Assembly (NCBI GenBank): GCA_945859605.1 | Contig: OX243811.1 | Location: 35,358,750 to 35,422,749 of the forward strand | DNA length: 64,000 bases | Origin: Lumbricus rubellus | Taxonomy: Eukaryota > Annelida > Clitellata > Crassiclitellata > Lumbricidae | Direction: 5' to 3' | Program-made: the position numbers and the translations under genes | Notes under the pieces: model-generated | Told to the model about the DNA's origin: nothing | The model's input: the letters and a program-made list of their open reading frames with translations, nothing else | The model's database searches: none | Part shown: positions 1 through 12,200 of the stretch, one piece after another | How the letters are laid out: every line of letters starts with the position of its first letter | Numbering within the stretch: the first letter of the stretch is position 1

Positions 1-488
1 GAACACAGAAGTGAAAAGAATTGAAACGGACGACACTGTAGAAGTCCTTCTATAGAAGATCTTCCACTGCAAGATACGCCATCTCACAAGAAAAACAGAT
101 GAAAAATAATAGAGTCAAAAGTTCAAGTTCAAGAACTTTGGCCCTTCCATTCAATGATACAATTGAAATTCAAATTTCTAATGCAATGTAAACATATCAC
201 GTCACAACTGAAATGCTATTCTGAGCTGAATAGAATCGTCAGAGAAGACAGATCTTTACATTTACATAATTTGAATCATGATTATTATCATCATTGTATT
301 GTATTAAAGTGTTTATAAAGTGCCTCTAATCATAATGGGATGAACCATTAGGAGGCACTCCCAGTGTGCAAGGCCGTAAGAGAAGAAATAGATTTTGAGA
401 AAAGCAAATGAGGAGCAGAGATTACCAGCTAGAATTTGAGATCGAGCAACTGTGGGACATCGTATTCCGAAGACAGGGACCATCACGA

Positions 489-722
489 ATAATCACCATG
501 ATTAATATGACCATTAACCATTAACATTAACCATCATGATTAATATGACGATTAACATGAACCATTAGCATGACCATCATGATTAATAAGACCATTAACA
601 TTAACCATTCACATGACCATCATGATTAATACGACCATTATACATTAACAAGACCATCATGTATAATATTACCATTAACATTAACCATTAACATGACCAT
701 CATGATTAACATCATTAATATT
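489..722. repeat. imperfect minisatellite of ATGACCATTAACATTAACC units
   Basis: About six diverged units combining ACCATCATGATTAATA and ACCATTAACATTAACC. The rest of 1-876 is AT-rich intergenic or intronic sequence without recognisable coding signal. Confidence 0.75.
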
Positions 723-880
723 ATTATTACTATCAATCCAACAACGTAAGAAACAGTCATCGAACAGTATATAACATAATTCCAATCGGATGCAATTAAG
801 AAAAATATCATGGATGAGAACTTAATGAAAAACAACGCAGCAGTAAAGCAACATCAAACGTCAGCTGACCATGCCTTTAA

Positions 881-1014
881 TCTTTTAACGACCAGCTACA
901 TATGCCTTTAACCCTTTGAACCCGAAGACCCGTAACTATGGATAACAGGCCGGAAAACCGCCCCGTCGGGTTCAAAGGGTTAAAGTATTTTAGTACATGA
1001 TGGTCGTTAAAGGG
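881..1014. mobile_element. TTAA-flanked mini-element with another inserted inside
   Basis: Outer ends pair as ACGACCAGC and its complement GCTGGTCGT-like TGGTCGTTAAAGGG, with TTAA at 877-880 and 1015-1018. Inside, a 68-bp palindromic unit (912-979: CCCTTTGAACCCGA ... TCGGGTTCAAAGGG) is itself flanked by TTAA. Confidence 0.75.
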
Positions 1015-2306
1015 TTAAGAGCCTTTTTCATTCAATGGCGCATTGGCAGTAGTAGAGTGTTGGGTGGATATGGAAAGATGACATCGCTTATCACACTGAC
1101 GTTAGAAACTTCAGTTGACAAACTTCAGCTCAGATCAAAGTTTGAACACGATCTACATGTATTTGGCCGGAGGCCGGTAAGCAAAGCGCTTTCATTGATT
1201 GGCTAATGCCGAATGAATGACACGACTTGCAAAGTCACGAACAACGGCACGAAACATTCAAAAACACAACATCGATTCACAACAATAAAATTACATCGAC
1301 TCCCGTTAACCAACTCCTTTCCTTAACTCCACTTTCAGGACTCCGATCATTCACTGCTTCTGCCCCTTATACTTACTGCTCCTCTCCTTCCCCTATATTC
1401 CTTCTTGCCCTCCTTCCCTCCCTTCTATCCTCCTCCTGGTCCTCCTTGGCATGTTCTCTGTTTGAGTATTATCTTTGACAAAATTTACATAGTCTCATAA
1501 ATTTCAATTTAAACTAAACTTCAGCAGAACACACACGAGTCTTCTTCGTCAGACATCCGAAGAAATCTGTTAACTCTGTTCTCTTGAGATTTTCAAACGA
1601 TTATTCTGAGAGATTTGATCGCCATTCCACTCTGCGTAGTCTGTGGTGTCCGTGTCCTCCTACTCCTTTTCCTTCTCCCGCACTGTTCCCATATGTCAGT
1701 CGGAGTGAGCATTGGGTCGTGGCTCGAGAGCACATCGAATGAGGATGATATAGAAGTAGATTGATCGATCAGCCGTGAAAACAATGACGAGAAGGCATCA
1801 ACAGAGATAATAATAATCACTCAGATGGAACTCGTCTTTGTCGTCAGATTCCCGTTGTTTCTCTGAAGTCAATCAACCACATCAGTTGTTCAATTGAAAA
1901 CTTTAACATTGCCAACAATCTTATCGAACGGTTGCGAAATCAGTTTAGTGTCAAACTTTGCTAATGTTCACAGAAACTGTATAAAGTACTTTGAGTTCAA
2001 GTCCATCCAAAAGTAGGCGTCATATAGACATTTAATACATTTCCAAATAGACGTATTACATAAGCAAGACGGTTTTGGTTTTCTAGACATAAAGTTGTGT
2101 ACAGTATTTGGCAGGTAAACACATACAGTATAGATGACTATTCTATGAGTAGTCCGGACTTTGCCACATAAAACATACACATAAAAGCCAAACATGAATT
2201 TCATTTAATTGGTTCCCAGTCACTTTTAGTAAACACTCATTTTTAAAGATAATAGACAACATAATCAGGCACCATCATGTGTAGTCTTCAGGTTACCATT
2301 GCTACC

Positions 2307-2490
2307 GCGGGCACGGTGGTGTATGAGTATGTTCAATGCCTTACAGCCGGAAGGTTGTGGGTTCAAATAAACTGCAATTCATCGCATAAAGACCCTGAGC
2401 AAAGTCCTTAACTCGCAATTCTCATGCATTTCGGTGTGAAACACAGATTCAGTGCTCGTACTGTAGTCGGGAGTGCCTCTGAGAAGCAAT
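2307..2490 (+). mobile_element. tRNA-derived SINE, family A, copy 1 (diverged)
   Basis: GGGCACGGTGGTGTATGAG head, GGTTGTGGGTTCAAAT box-B region, CAAAGTCCTTAACTCGCAAT body and GGGAGTGCCTCTGAGAAG end; the terminal GGCGCTATAACAAG part is missing. Confidence 0.8.
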
Positions 2491-3224
2491 CTTGGGGATG
2501 CTACCATTTCTTATTATAGTTTAGTGATTCTCTTTAAAAGCTATCAGGTTTAAAATATATGTCATTGGAATATCATTGATAGATGCAGTTGGCTTGTTGA
2601 TATGGGCCGCTGCACTGCCTAACTTTGTACAAAACACTGAGATTAGACAGAGTGAGATAGACAGACAGAGACTGACAGAGAAACTGACCTGAGCTGCTTG
2701 TAGTGTTGTTTCTCGTAGCTGTTTTCTGGTTGTTCACATTCATACGATGCTATATCCAAAGCTACAAGGATACCACACATACACTTACAGACCTAACACT
2801 GTCTGTCTGTCCTTCTCTGATCAACCTCCATTCATCTGTCATGTTATTTCATACTCTTAAACTCATTTTACAATGTGTTTCTGACACAAAAAGAGATCAT
2901 ATACAGCCAGAATAATACTCTCCTTCTTCTCTCTTTTATCAACTTTTATCAACTGAGTGCTGATGATCAGGTTTCAACGAGATTGTTCAGTTCATTCTGC
3001 CTCAATGTGTCAACACAAGTTCTCTTATTTATTCCTTGTACAGTTCGATCGTTTAAAACAAACTTATGCAACTCAGCCTATGAACCAGTAAAATTAACAT
3101 CAAGATATCTTTGTTTACTACAGAATAGACAAAGAAAATAATTTAATGACCAGATAAACGTAGAGTACGTGAAAAGAAGAGCAACTGCCAAGACATAATG
3201 TCAATTGAATGAATGGTTGTTCAC

Positions 3225-6200
3225 CATTGTCAGCAAGAACAGGATTTGTCAGGAGATAGTTGAGGATTGTTGGATGTCGTTCGAATGGACACTGAAACAA
3301 CACGAACAACAATACAATAAGCAACAATATAGTTTCAGCTAAACTGTAATTGAGTCTACGTTGTGACCAATGATCATTTTTTGGTGATTTCCAAATCCGA
3401 ATGTTTGGCCTGCACTTCTACCGAATGCGATCCGATTAATCAGAAATATTTTAAATCATTTAGTTCTAGGCACCGTTTGTCACTCCATGATGACATAAAT
3501 AAAAAAACTAACTCTTGTCTGTTTTTGCAATTCAAATGATAGTTTGTGCGTCAAATTATTTAAAATAAATAGCTGGAAAGATCAATGCTAAATGTTCCTT
3601 ATTGTGTTTACAAAATGAACACTTTGACACAATGTGAATTATGAAAAAGCCTGACAATCTGTCATTCTGTTGATGTGCCTAGTGGTAATTTTATTAGTTT
3701 ACACGAACATTCAATAAAAATATTAAAGATTACCGCAGTAGGTTACCAACACAAGTTTTGCTAAAAAAATTTACCTCTTATTTGGTACTTGGATTGGAAG
3801 TGCTGGGATGTGCCAATTATAATTAATTAGTCTAAGGCCTACTTTAGTCAAATGATACGGCTGCCAATCTGGGCTTTTTTTAACGTGCAGTTGTACACAA
3901 AATGTGCAGTTCTAAATGGATTTGTGCAGTTGTAGAAGCACTTCTGTGCAGTTAAAACTAGCAAAAAGGTCATTGTCCTCCGATTGAACGTAATTTACCA
4001 TGGATGATGGGACAGGAAAGAAGGAGTTGTGCAGTTCTAAAAATTCCTTAAAAATAGCCCTGCTGCCAATGGAATTATAGCTGTGCAAGAGAGAGATGGA
4101 CATGAAAACATTTATTAGAAAAACCCAGATGAGAATGTTGTCAAAATCGACCACACTATTTTTCAATAATATAGGTTCAAGAAAACTAAAAGGAAGACAT
4201 TGACAACTATTCAAATGAAGTAGATGGGAAGCAAACTGTGTTGAAAATGCACCACTGTGGTCTTCACTCACCTCTACGGACTTCCAAGACACGAACTCAG
4301 TGACCTTCTTTGAAATCTCCCACAATTTCTACAGCACATAGAAAGCACACTTTCACGATTTTCAAAACTGTCCATTCGACTACAATCACTTTCTTTGATG
4401 TCAGTTGTTTTTAACATATCTTTATTACTACTTCTTCCACAGCAATCAATCAAAGTCCAGAAAACAAGAACTCGTAAATCATCTCAAATCTTCACTTTCT
4501 GTCATGATGATATTGACTCTTGACCTAAATATTATACTTAAGTAAACTCCTAAGCAATCAGTCACCTAATGAGGCTCAGAACTGCACAGGGTAATCAACT
4601 CACCTCAAAGTTGACATGACCGTTTGGCAATCTGCAAGCAACAGACATGCACAAAATACATCAATGAGCCAACAAAGCACACATTCTTAACACTTCAGCG
4701 GATGAAAAAATCTATTCAAGACTTAACAACTACTGTAGTCAAATCATCATCATCATGAAACTATGGTATTCTTTGCTGCTACTGACCAAACCCTTTGTAT
4801 TTGACTCGTTCAAGAAAAGAAATCCAAGACAATGCAAAGAAGGAAGACGTCAAATTGTCTTACAGATTGCTATATCCTTCATGTACGATGCAGATATCTT
4901 TGATGAGGAGACTGAAGAATGGAACGACAATCTGAAGACACAATAACAATTGTTATAAGAACATGAGCTTCAATCTGAAGTCACAATAACAATTGTTATA
5001 AGAACATGAGCTGCCAAATGCATTATCATGGGCACCTGAAAGGAAAACATAACCAGCTGGATTCATAAACATATGCACCATTATAGTCCATGAGCAACAG
5101 CATTGCTATGCATAAGCGAAAGGAACCGAAAACATAAACATCAGCATCACAAAACATAAAGATGAGAAGAGCAAAAAAATACACAAGCCAATGAATGTCA
5201 ACACATGTAATCAACTCAATGCATTCAAACGCAAAGTTATCCATAGAAAGGAGACAATCAAGCTGTTCTCTGAATGCCGAAAGTACTTCATTCTACAATA
5301 GGCCTTTTACATATATACAGGGTGGCCCATAAAAAGTGGGACCGCCTTGTTAAATCCTTTATATAATAATATTAAATTATGTTTTTGGCTGTTTTTAAAC
5401 TTTAAAATTATCCTCGCTCATTAACTCAGCGTGTGACATCAGTATTTTGTGAACTTCCGGTCACCATCTTTATATTTTATGTCAAATTGATGCCGATGGT
5501 AAGCTACGACAGCGCTTAAATCATGAAGCGGCTACCAGAAGTTCGTTGGAATGGTACGGAATATTCTGTGCGCAAGTGGGCTGATTTTCATCCAGGATGA
5601 CGATTTTCACAGCCACAAGAGTCAACTGGAAATTTAAGGAGAAACTGGCATATCACGAAAAACAGTGCAGCGCATTGTAGAGCAAAGTTTGCAACTTCTA
5701 CCGAAAAACAAACGCGTAATAGCGCAGGTTATAAACGAAAACTGCAAATTAAAACACCGGGAGCGAATTTGGCATTTCTCAAAGAGAAAAATGCACTCAG
5801 CATTTTGTTTACAGACGAAAAGACATCTACTTTTGTCACAATGGGTTAATTCTCAAAATGATTGTGTTTATTCTGATGCAAGAAAAATGTTCCAGCAACG
5901 AACTCGTCACTCAAAAGCGCACGTGAACATTTCAGTCGTTGCATCATGGTTTCGGTCGGTGTGTCTCGGATGGGGAAAACATGTGTGGTGATTGTTGAAC
6001 CTGGAGCTAGGGTGAACAGTGAGTGTAGGGTACCTATTGTGATCACGTCTTAAGACAAGGATTGCTCCAGGATATTCGAAACTGGCCATTGTTGAAGAGT
6101 GGCAGAAAGTTCTTCGGCGATTTATAAACAGAAGCATTGACCAGTGATGCCTACGTTTAGACAAAAACTGCTGAGAACCGAGGTGGACACATTGAATTTG

Positions 6201-9200
6201 ATTTCTGATTCTGTACGAATAAACATTTGGCAATAATTTACTTGTTTTTTGTGGAAGAAAGAGTTTTCAAATAATTTATTATTTGACTTTATGCTAGGCG
6301 GTCCCACTTTTTATGGGCCACCCTGTACATTGACGACAACAATAAAATTTACAATATTACAGTAGAAACCTTATAAAACTGAAGCACATGTATTGCTGCG
6401 GACCATAGATTGAATATTCGTGACTTTAGGTTTTAATATTCGTAAATATTTGTGAATTTTAAGATTTTTTAATATTCGTAAATATTCGTAAATATTCGTT
6501 AACGAATTAAGGTGAACGATCGAAACCGCAATGTTACTCGGTATTAAGCAGTTTAAGCTTCTGTATGTCTCTATGACATTCACTCGCATCCAGGGCACGG
6601 TTGAATTAAAATATGCATTGCGCTTAATATGCTGAGATCAGGATACATTTTGCTTGTAATCTGGCACTATTATTTTCTGCGTTGGCATTTATATTTACTC
6701 ATCCTGCTACACTGATATAAAACTACTTTATCAATATACAGTTACTATTAAGCTTATAGGCATAATAGGCAGTTAAAGTTTATTTATAATTTAGCCTACT
6801 ATTGCTGCTACTTCTAGTCTTTCCAACTGCCATCGGTGAGGCAGTTCGGGGGGCAGAAGTCAGACAAAGTGACTTACATTAAGTATTGAATGTGATATGA
6901 ATGCCGCATGGCCACATTGACCAGACTCAGCAGAGACCTTGAAGGTTTTTTACAATAAAATCTCTTTAAGTTATTGCCACTTACTGGTATAGGTCTATGC
7001 GTAGACTAAATCAATTTTGTACTATTCATTAACCCTTATAGGGTCACCGGGGGGTAAAAAAATACCCCCAGCTCGGTTTTTCACGGAAATGTTTTTCTCT
7101 GAAAATAGTTGAAGAAATCGCTTTTGTGACTTTTCCTAAATATGTTTTATGCACAGAATGCATCCAGTTTTATTATCTATCCATGCACCCAAATCAGCTA
7201 AAAAGTACGAAAATGCACCACTTCGTAGCGATTTTAGTCAGGAATTCATAAACATAGCATTATGCATGCGTTATACGTGAGTGTCTTGCTGTCACAATGT
7301 ATCCTTATCAATATCTGAACATTATATAGTATCATTCATTCATTCATTCAAGTATTTATTTAGCGCCTCTTCAATGAAACTATTCAGAGGCGCTCCCGAC
7401 TCCAGAACGGACAAATAGAAACGTATGTCATGATTATTATCGTTTTATATTGTTTGTATGTGTTTATTTGTATGTGCACTTGTTATAGCGCCCCATCAAG
7501 CTCGTTCTACTCAGAGGCGCTCCCGAATGCACAGCGGACACTGCATCGGAGTTTCACGCCGAGCAATTGTGAATGAAGGACTTGTCCAAGGTCCTTACGC
7601 GGCGAGGTGGATTCGAACCTCGAACCTTCCGGATCCAAGGCAACGACGCCACCACTACACCACCGCACCCCACAATATATATAGAAATAGTTTTGGTTTC
7701 ATAAAATTAGGATGAATAAATTAAATTGTCTTCAGCAAATCACGTGAAGTTAACAAGTGTAGCATCAATTTAGACCCTAAGCTCATGTTTCTAATGCACA
7801 TATGACTTCACTGATAGGCATTTTAATATTCTGGCCGCCATTTTGTCCGCCATTTTGAATTTCGTGCAGTGCCACATATGTGAATTTGGGTCCATTGCAT
7901 TCCTTGACCTCGAAAATGTTGATTTAGACTCTAAAATAATGTTTCTATTGCATACATAACTTCACTTATAACCATTTAATATCATGGCGGCCATTTTGTC
8001 CGCCATCTTGATTTTCCTGCAGTGCTGCATATGTTTCTTTGTTCCAGAGCATTCCGCGAACCTTCTATAAATAACTTCTTTTAGTTTTATACTTGAAAAT
8101 TGGAGTTCATCATAGGAATCATGCGAATCACAGTGGGGGTATTTTTTTACCCCCAGGTGACCAAAATCGGTTGAGAAATTTCGTGACCCTATGAGGGTTA
8201 AGTAAAAGTTAAACATTTGCATAAATAACAAAATAAGAATTAAGAATTAAGAATTTCTTGAAAGAACAAGAATAAATAATTTTTTGAATATTATGAATAT
8301 TAAGTTGGCAGTTTTAATATTCGTGAATATTTGAAAATCTTAATATTCATAATATTCGAATACTCAATCTATGCTGCGGACTGACCCGTTGCCTGTCGTC
8401 TGAGGCTCCTTCAGATCGCCAGAGTGCTGCCTTCAAAGAGGAACGATAACTGCTGAAGTTGTTCGAGGGGTTTGACTGATGCTACAAGAAATCATCACCA
8501 TTTCCATCATCATGAATCTGTGCTAGGTCAGTTCTTTCAAAAGCTGAATTATTCTGTGCTGCATTATACCTGTAACTGCTTAAATACAGCTAAAAATAGT
8601 CATGCTGAGATTGCTGACCTACAAATTCGCATGAGAAGATTAAAAAAATGTTAAGTTACGCGAAATGGAGCCGTTTCAGAGACTTTCTTGGGACAGCATA
8701 CAACATACATACACACAAACCCAGCCACAGATAAACTTTCAGATCTATAGTATTAGATATCTATGGCTAAACACACAGGTGTGAGATATCAACAAGACAA
8801 AACATCACACAAATCATTCTTACCACATCTCACCAATTCGACCAATAAAAATCGAGATCTTTACAAAAAAAATATTGCATCAATAAATTTACATCACTAC
8901 TCCCATGCATCCAATTCTTCCTCCCAATAAAGCGTCTCTGCCTCTCAGCTCACCTCAAGAATTTCAAACTTTTCTCTGTTGATTTTTGCCCACTAGAAAA
9001 GAAAAATACAATTCTCTTCAACAAACAGAAATAAAATCTTATGCCATCTTTCATCATAGCAAATTTACTCAAAAAAATATCAGAATCCAACAGACATCAA
9101 CTGAAGCCAATTAGTAAGTAGCACAGTGAAGCAGACTCCAATTGAATTCAACTGAAGCCAAAATTTTAGTAAGTAGCACAGTGCACGCTCAGACTCTAAT

Positions 9201-12200
9201 TGACTAACAGAATTGAACAAATGCTAAAAATCAATCATCAGTAACTGTTTATGCCTAAATGAATAACTACATTACATTACATGAGATTGCTTTAGAGACG
9301 CCACAGTATTCTTCTCACCGTTTTCTTTAACCTTTGTACACACGTCATGTTCAGACCACCTAGCAAGATAAAAAAAACATGAAATCATTACGGCACAGCA
9401 CCCAATCTGAACATTTAAAAGGTCAAACATAATTTGGGCAAATCACCTACAATAATTATGTCAAATGTCAAGAGGTCAAAAGTGCAAGAATCTAAGGTCG
9501 ACTGAACACAAGACAGAAACCATTGGCTGACGTAAATAAACTGTCAAATTTTCAGATGTTCCAAAAAAGACATCTCGTATTACGTAACGTGATGCAAGTA
9601 AATCATTGAGCAGATTCATGAATCAGTTGATTCATCTTTCGCTTACCGATGATGGCCATTAGTGAGTTGAAGTTGCCGATGTTGATGCATTCTTTGGCAA
9701 CATCGACAAAATATTCGATGACGTGAACACGATGTCTCTTCCGCAGTTTCTTATGTAGCAGACAGACAAAGACAAAACACACAGACAGATAAACAGACAG
9801 ATAAACAGACAGATAAATAGACAAAACAGGTGGATTAATAATCCTAACAAAACGACAAAAAACTCAATCAATACTCAATCAAACGCGGAACACAACAACA
9901 ACAACAATAATAATAAAATACGAGGCCAAGAACAAATACCAATAATAATAAAATATTAATTTATTCTTAAAGGATTATAATATGCTTAACATAAAATACC
10001 AAATATTACCAATGCTAAAACAATCATAGACAGTCAATGATAGACAGTGAAAACACATAATTACAATTGTTAACGTTAAGAGACGGATGTGTGCAACTGA
10101 CCGTGCAGATTTCGGTAGCAACGAAGTAGCTGAGTCGGTCGTACCATTGGGCGTAAGGCGCTACGTTGCTCGTCTTCGCTCCATCCGCGTCTTTGGATGC
10201 CTAGCAACATCATCAGAATCATCATCATATCATCATGCAAGCAGATGACAGTTGAATGGTTGCATGCTGGCACAAATATCAAAAGGACGTGGATTCAATA
10301 CCAGCTAGCCTCATAAGATTGACTTCCAGCCTTCAACTGCCTAAAATGAAATGAGTGCAAAATGAATGGAAGCCTTGCAGGTTGCCATATAGTCAAATTC
10401 AACTCTTGTTAAACTTGCCATCATCTGTTACTAAGTACTATATCGTGTAATCTCACTGCATATTTATCAGTTTTAATTAAAATATGAATATCATCTTTAT
10501 TCAATATCATTTTTATTCAAGAGCGGACACTGCATTGGAATTTCACGCCAAAGCGTTGAGCAAATTTTGTGAGTGAAGGACTTGCCCCAGGTCCCTATGC
10601 AGGGACCTGAGGTGCATTCGAACTTGCAACCCCTCGGGTGCAAGGCGACGAACATACCCACTAAACCACCGCACCCCACAATAATGTTGTGTAAAGTAAT
10701 GTTATGTCCTCGTTTATAAATATTATCAACTAGCTGTACCCGGCCACGCGTTGCTGTGGCAGAAAAGACTGTCATCTGCCTCCTTCCCTCCCCCGTCTCC
10801 CTCCCCGTCCCCCCTCCCCGTCCCCCTCCCCCTCCCCGTCCCCCTCCCCTCCCCCTCCCGTCCGCCTCCCCCCGTCCCCCCTCCCCTCCCCTCCGCCTCC
10901 TTCCCCTTCCCCTTCCCCTCCCCTCTTCCCCTCCCCTCCCTCCTCCCCTCCCCAGTCCCCTCTCCGTCCCCCTCCCTTTCCCCTCCCCCTCCCCTCCTCC
11001 TCCAACGTCTCCCTCCCTCCCCTTTCCCCCTCCCCTCCGCCTCTCCTTCCACTCCCCCTTCCCCTCCTCCCCTCCCCCTCCTTCTACCCCTCTCCTCCCT
11101 CCCTTCTCCATCCCTCCCCTTCGGTCCCTTCACTCCCTCTTTGTCCCGCTCCCTCTTCCTTCTTTCCGCCCTCACACGTTCCTTCCCGACAGCGACATAT
11201 GCGCTAACGCGACTTTTGGGCGACTTTTGGGCAACCCAGATCAAAGTTGGTCATCTCGCGACTTTTGGGCGACTTTTCAACGTGATGTCGCGACAAAAAC
11301 GTTTCCGAAATCTGGCAACCCTCATGGACGTTGGGACATGTATAAATTGCAAATGGCGGTCGAACGGATTTCAAAGTTCTCTTTTTGTGGAAAAGATTGC
11401 GTTTTTTCGGAAAAAAAGCATACTACAACACGGTTCTATTGGAATGGAAGGTTTTGTAAAAATTTCAAAACAATCGGTTCGTCAGTTTTCGAAAACACTC
11501 ATAACGCACGGTTGGAAAGTTTCATTTTTATATATATAGATAAAGCACAGTCTTAGTCAGCCATTGTCATAAAAGAGATTGAACAGTGAACAGTGAACAC
11601 AATGAACAAACAGTGTGGCCAATATCATATAATAAAACCATTTTGATTTCATTATGCCTTCTATCGTAAAAATTATCTTTAAATAAGTTTTTTTTATATC
11701 TGTGAAACATTAAATATACTTACAAATGCTTTAATTAAAAAAACTAATATTAGCATCACAATCCTTACATTCATTAAATTTTTATTAATAACCAGCCAAA
11801 CAGTGCTTGCAGATTTATCAAAAATAAATAGTCAGAATAAACAGAAAGCCATTTTCAACTCTGCTGGGCTGGTGTATATAAATAATGGCTAAAAGAATTA
11901 AACATAAAGTTTGCATTGTTAAAATCTAATCAAAGAGCCCATTGACTAAATTGAGCAGACAATGCGTGGATTGAAGTATCAAAGGTACTTTTGTCTGTTT
12001 GCGAAGTTCATCGATAAATTCCTCGGGTCCTATCATACTCAGTCGTTCCAACTCAATGTGCGTCAACTGTTCTCCCAAAACCACAGGAACATGACATACG
12101 TCGGATATCTCAACCTACAGACAACACAACACCACCATATTCAATGCTACTAAAATTATTACTATTATTATTATCAATTAAATTAACTAAAACTCAAGTC

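Larger units (their letters stand above)
6404..8373. mobile_element. hAT-like element hosting nested insertions
   Basis: Starts CATAGATTGAATATTCG and ends CGAATACTCAATCTATG, with an exact 8-bp duplication CTGCGGAC on both sides (6396-6403, 8374-8381). Both ends are made of repeated AATATTCGTAAATATT-type units. A TTAA element sits inside, and that contains a SINE. The right duplication lies in the first dozen bases of a RASGEF1 intron. Confidence 0.88.

Noticed and set aside
7458..7715. 85-codon frame near 7.5 kb and 60-codon frame at 30587
   Set aside because: Both are translations of the tRNA-SINE (the shared [10 protein letters not shown] stretch comes from box B), not genes.
10497..11556. 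Four overlapping long frames rich in Pro/Ser or Gly/Arg/Glu
   Set aside because: They are open in several frames on both strands because of a CCCCTCC-type low-complexity tract; no domain and no splice structure.
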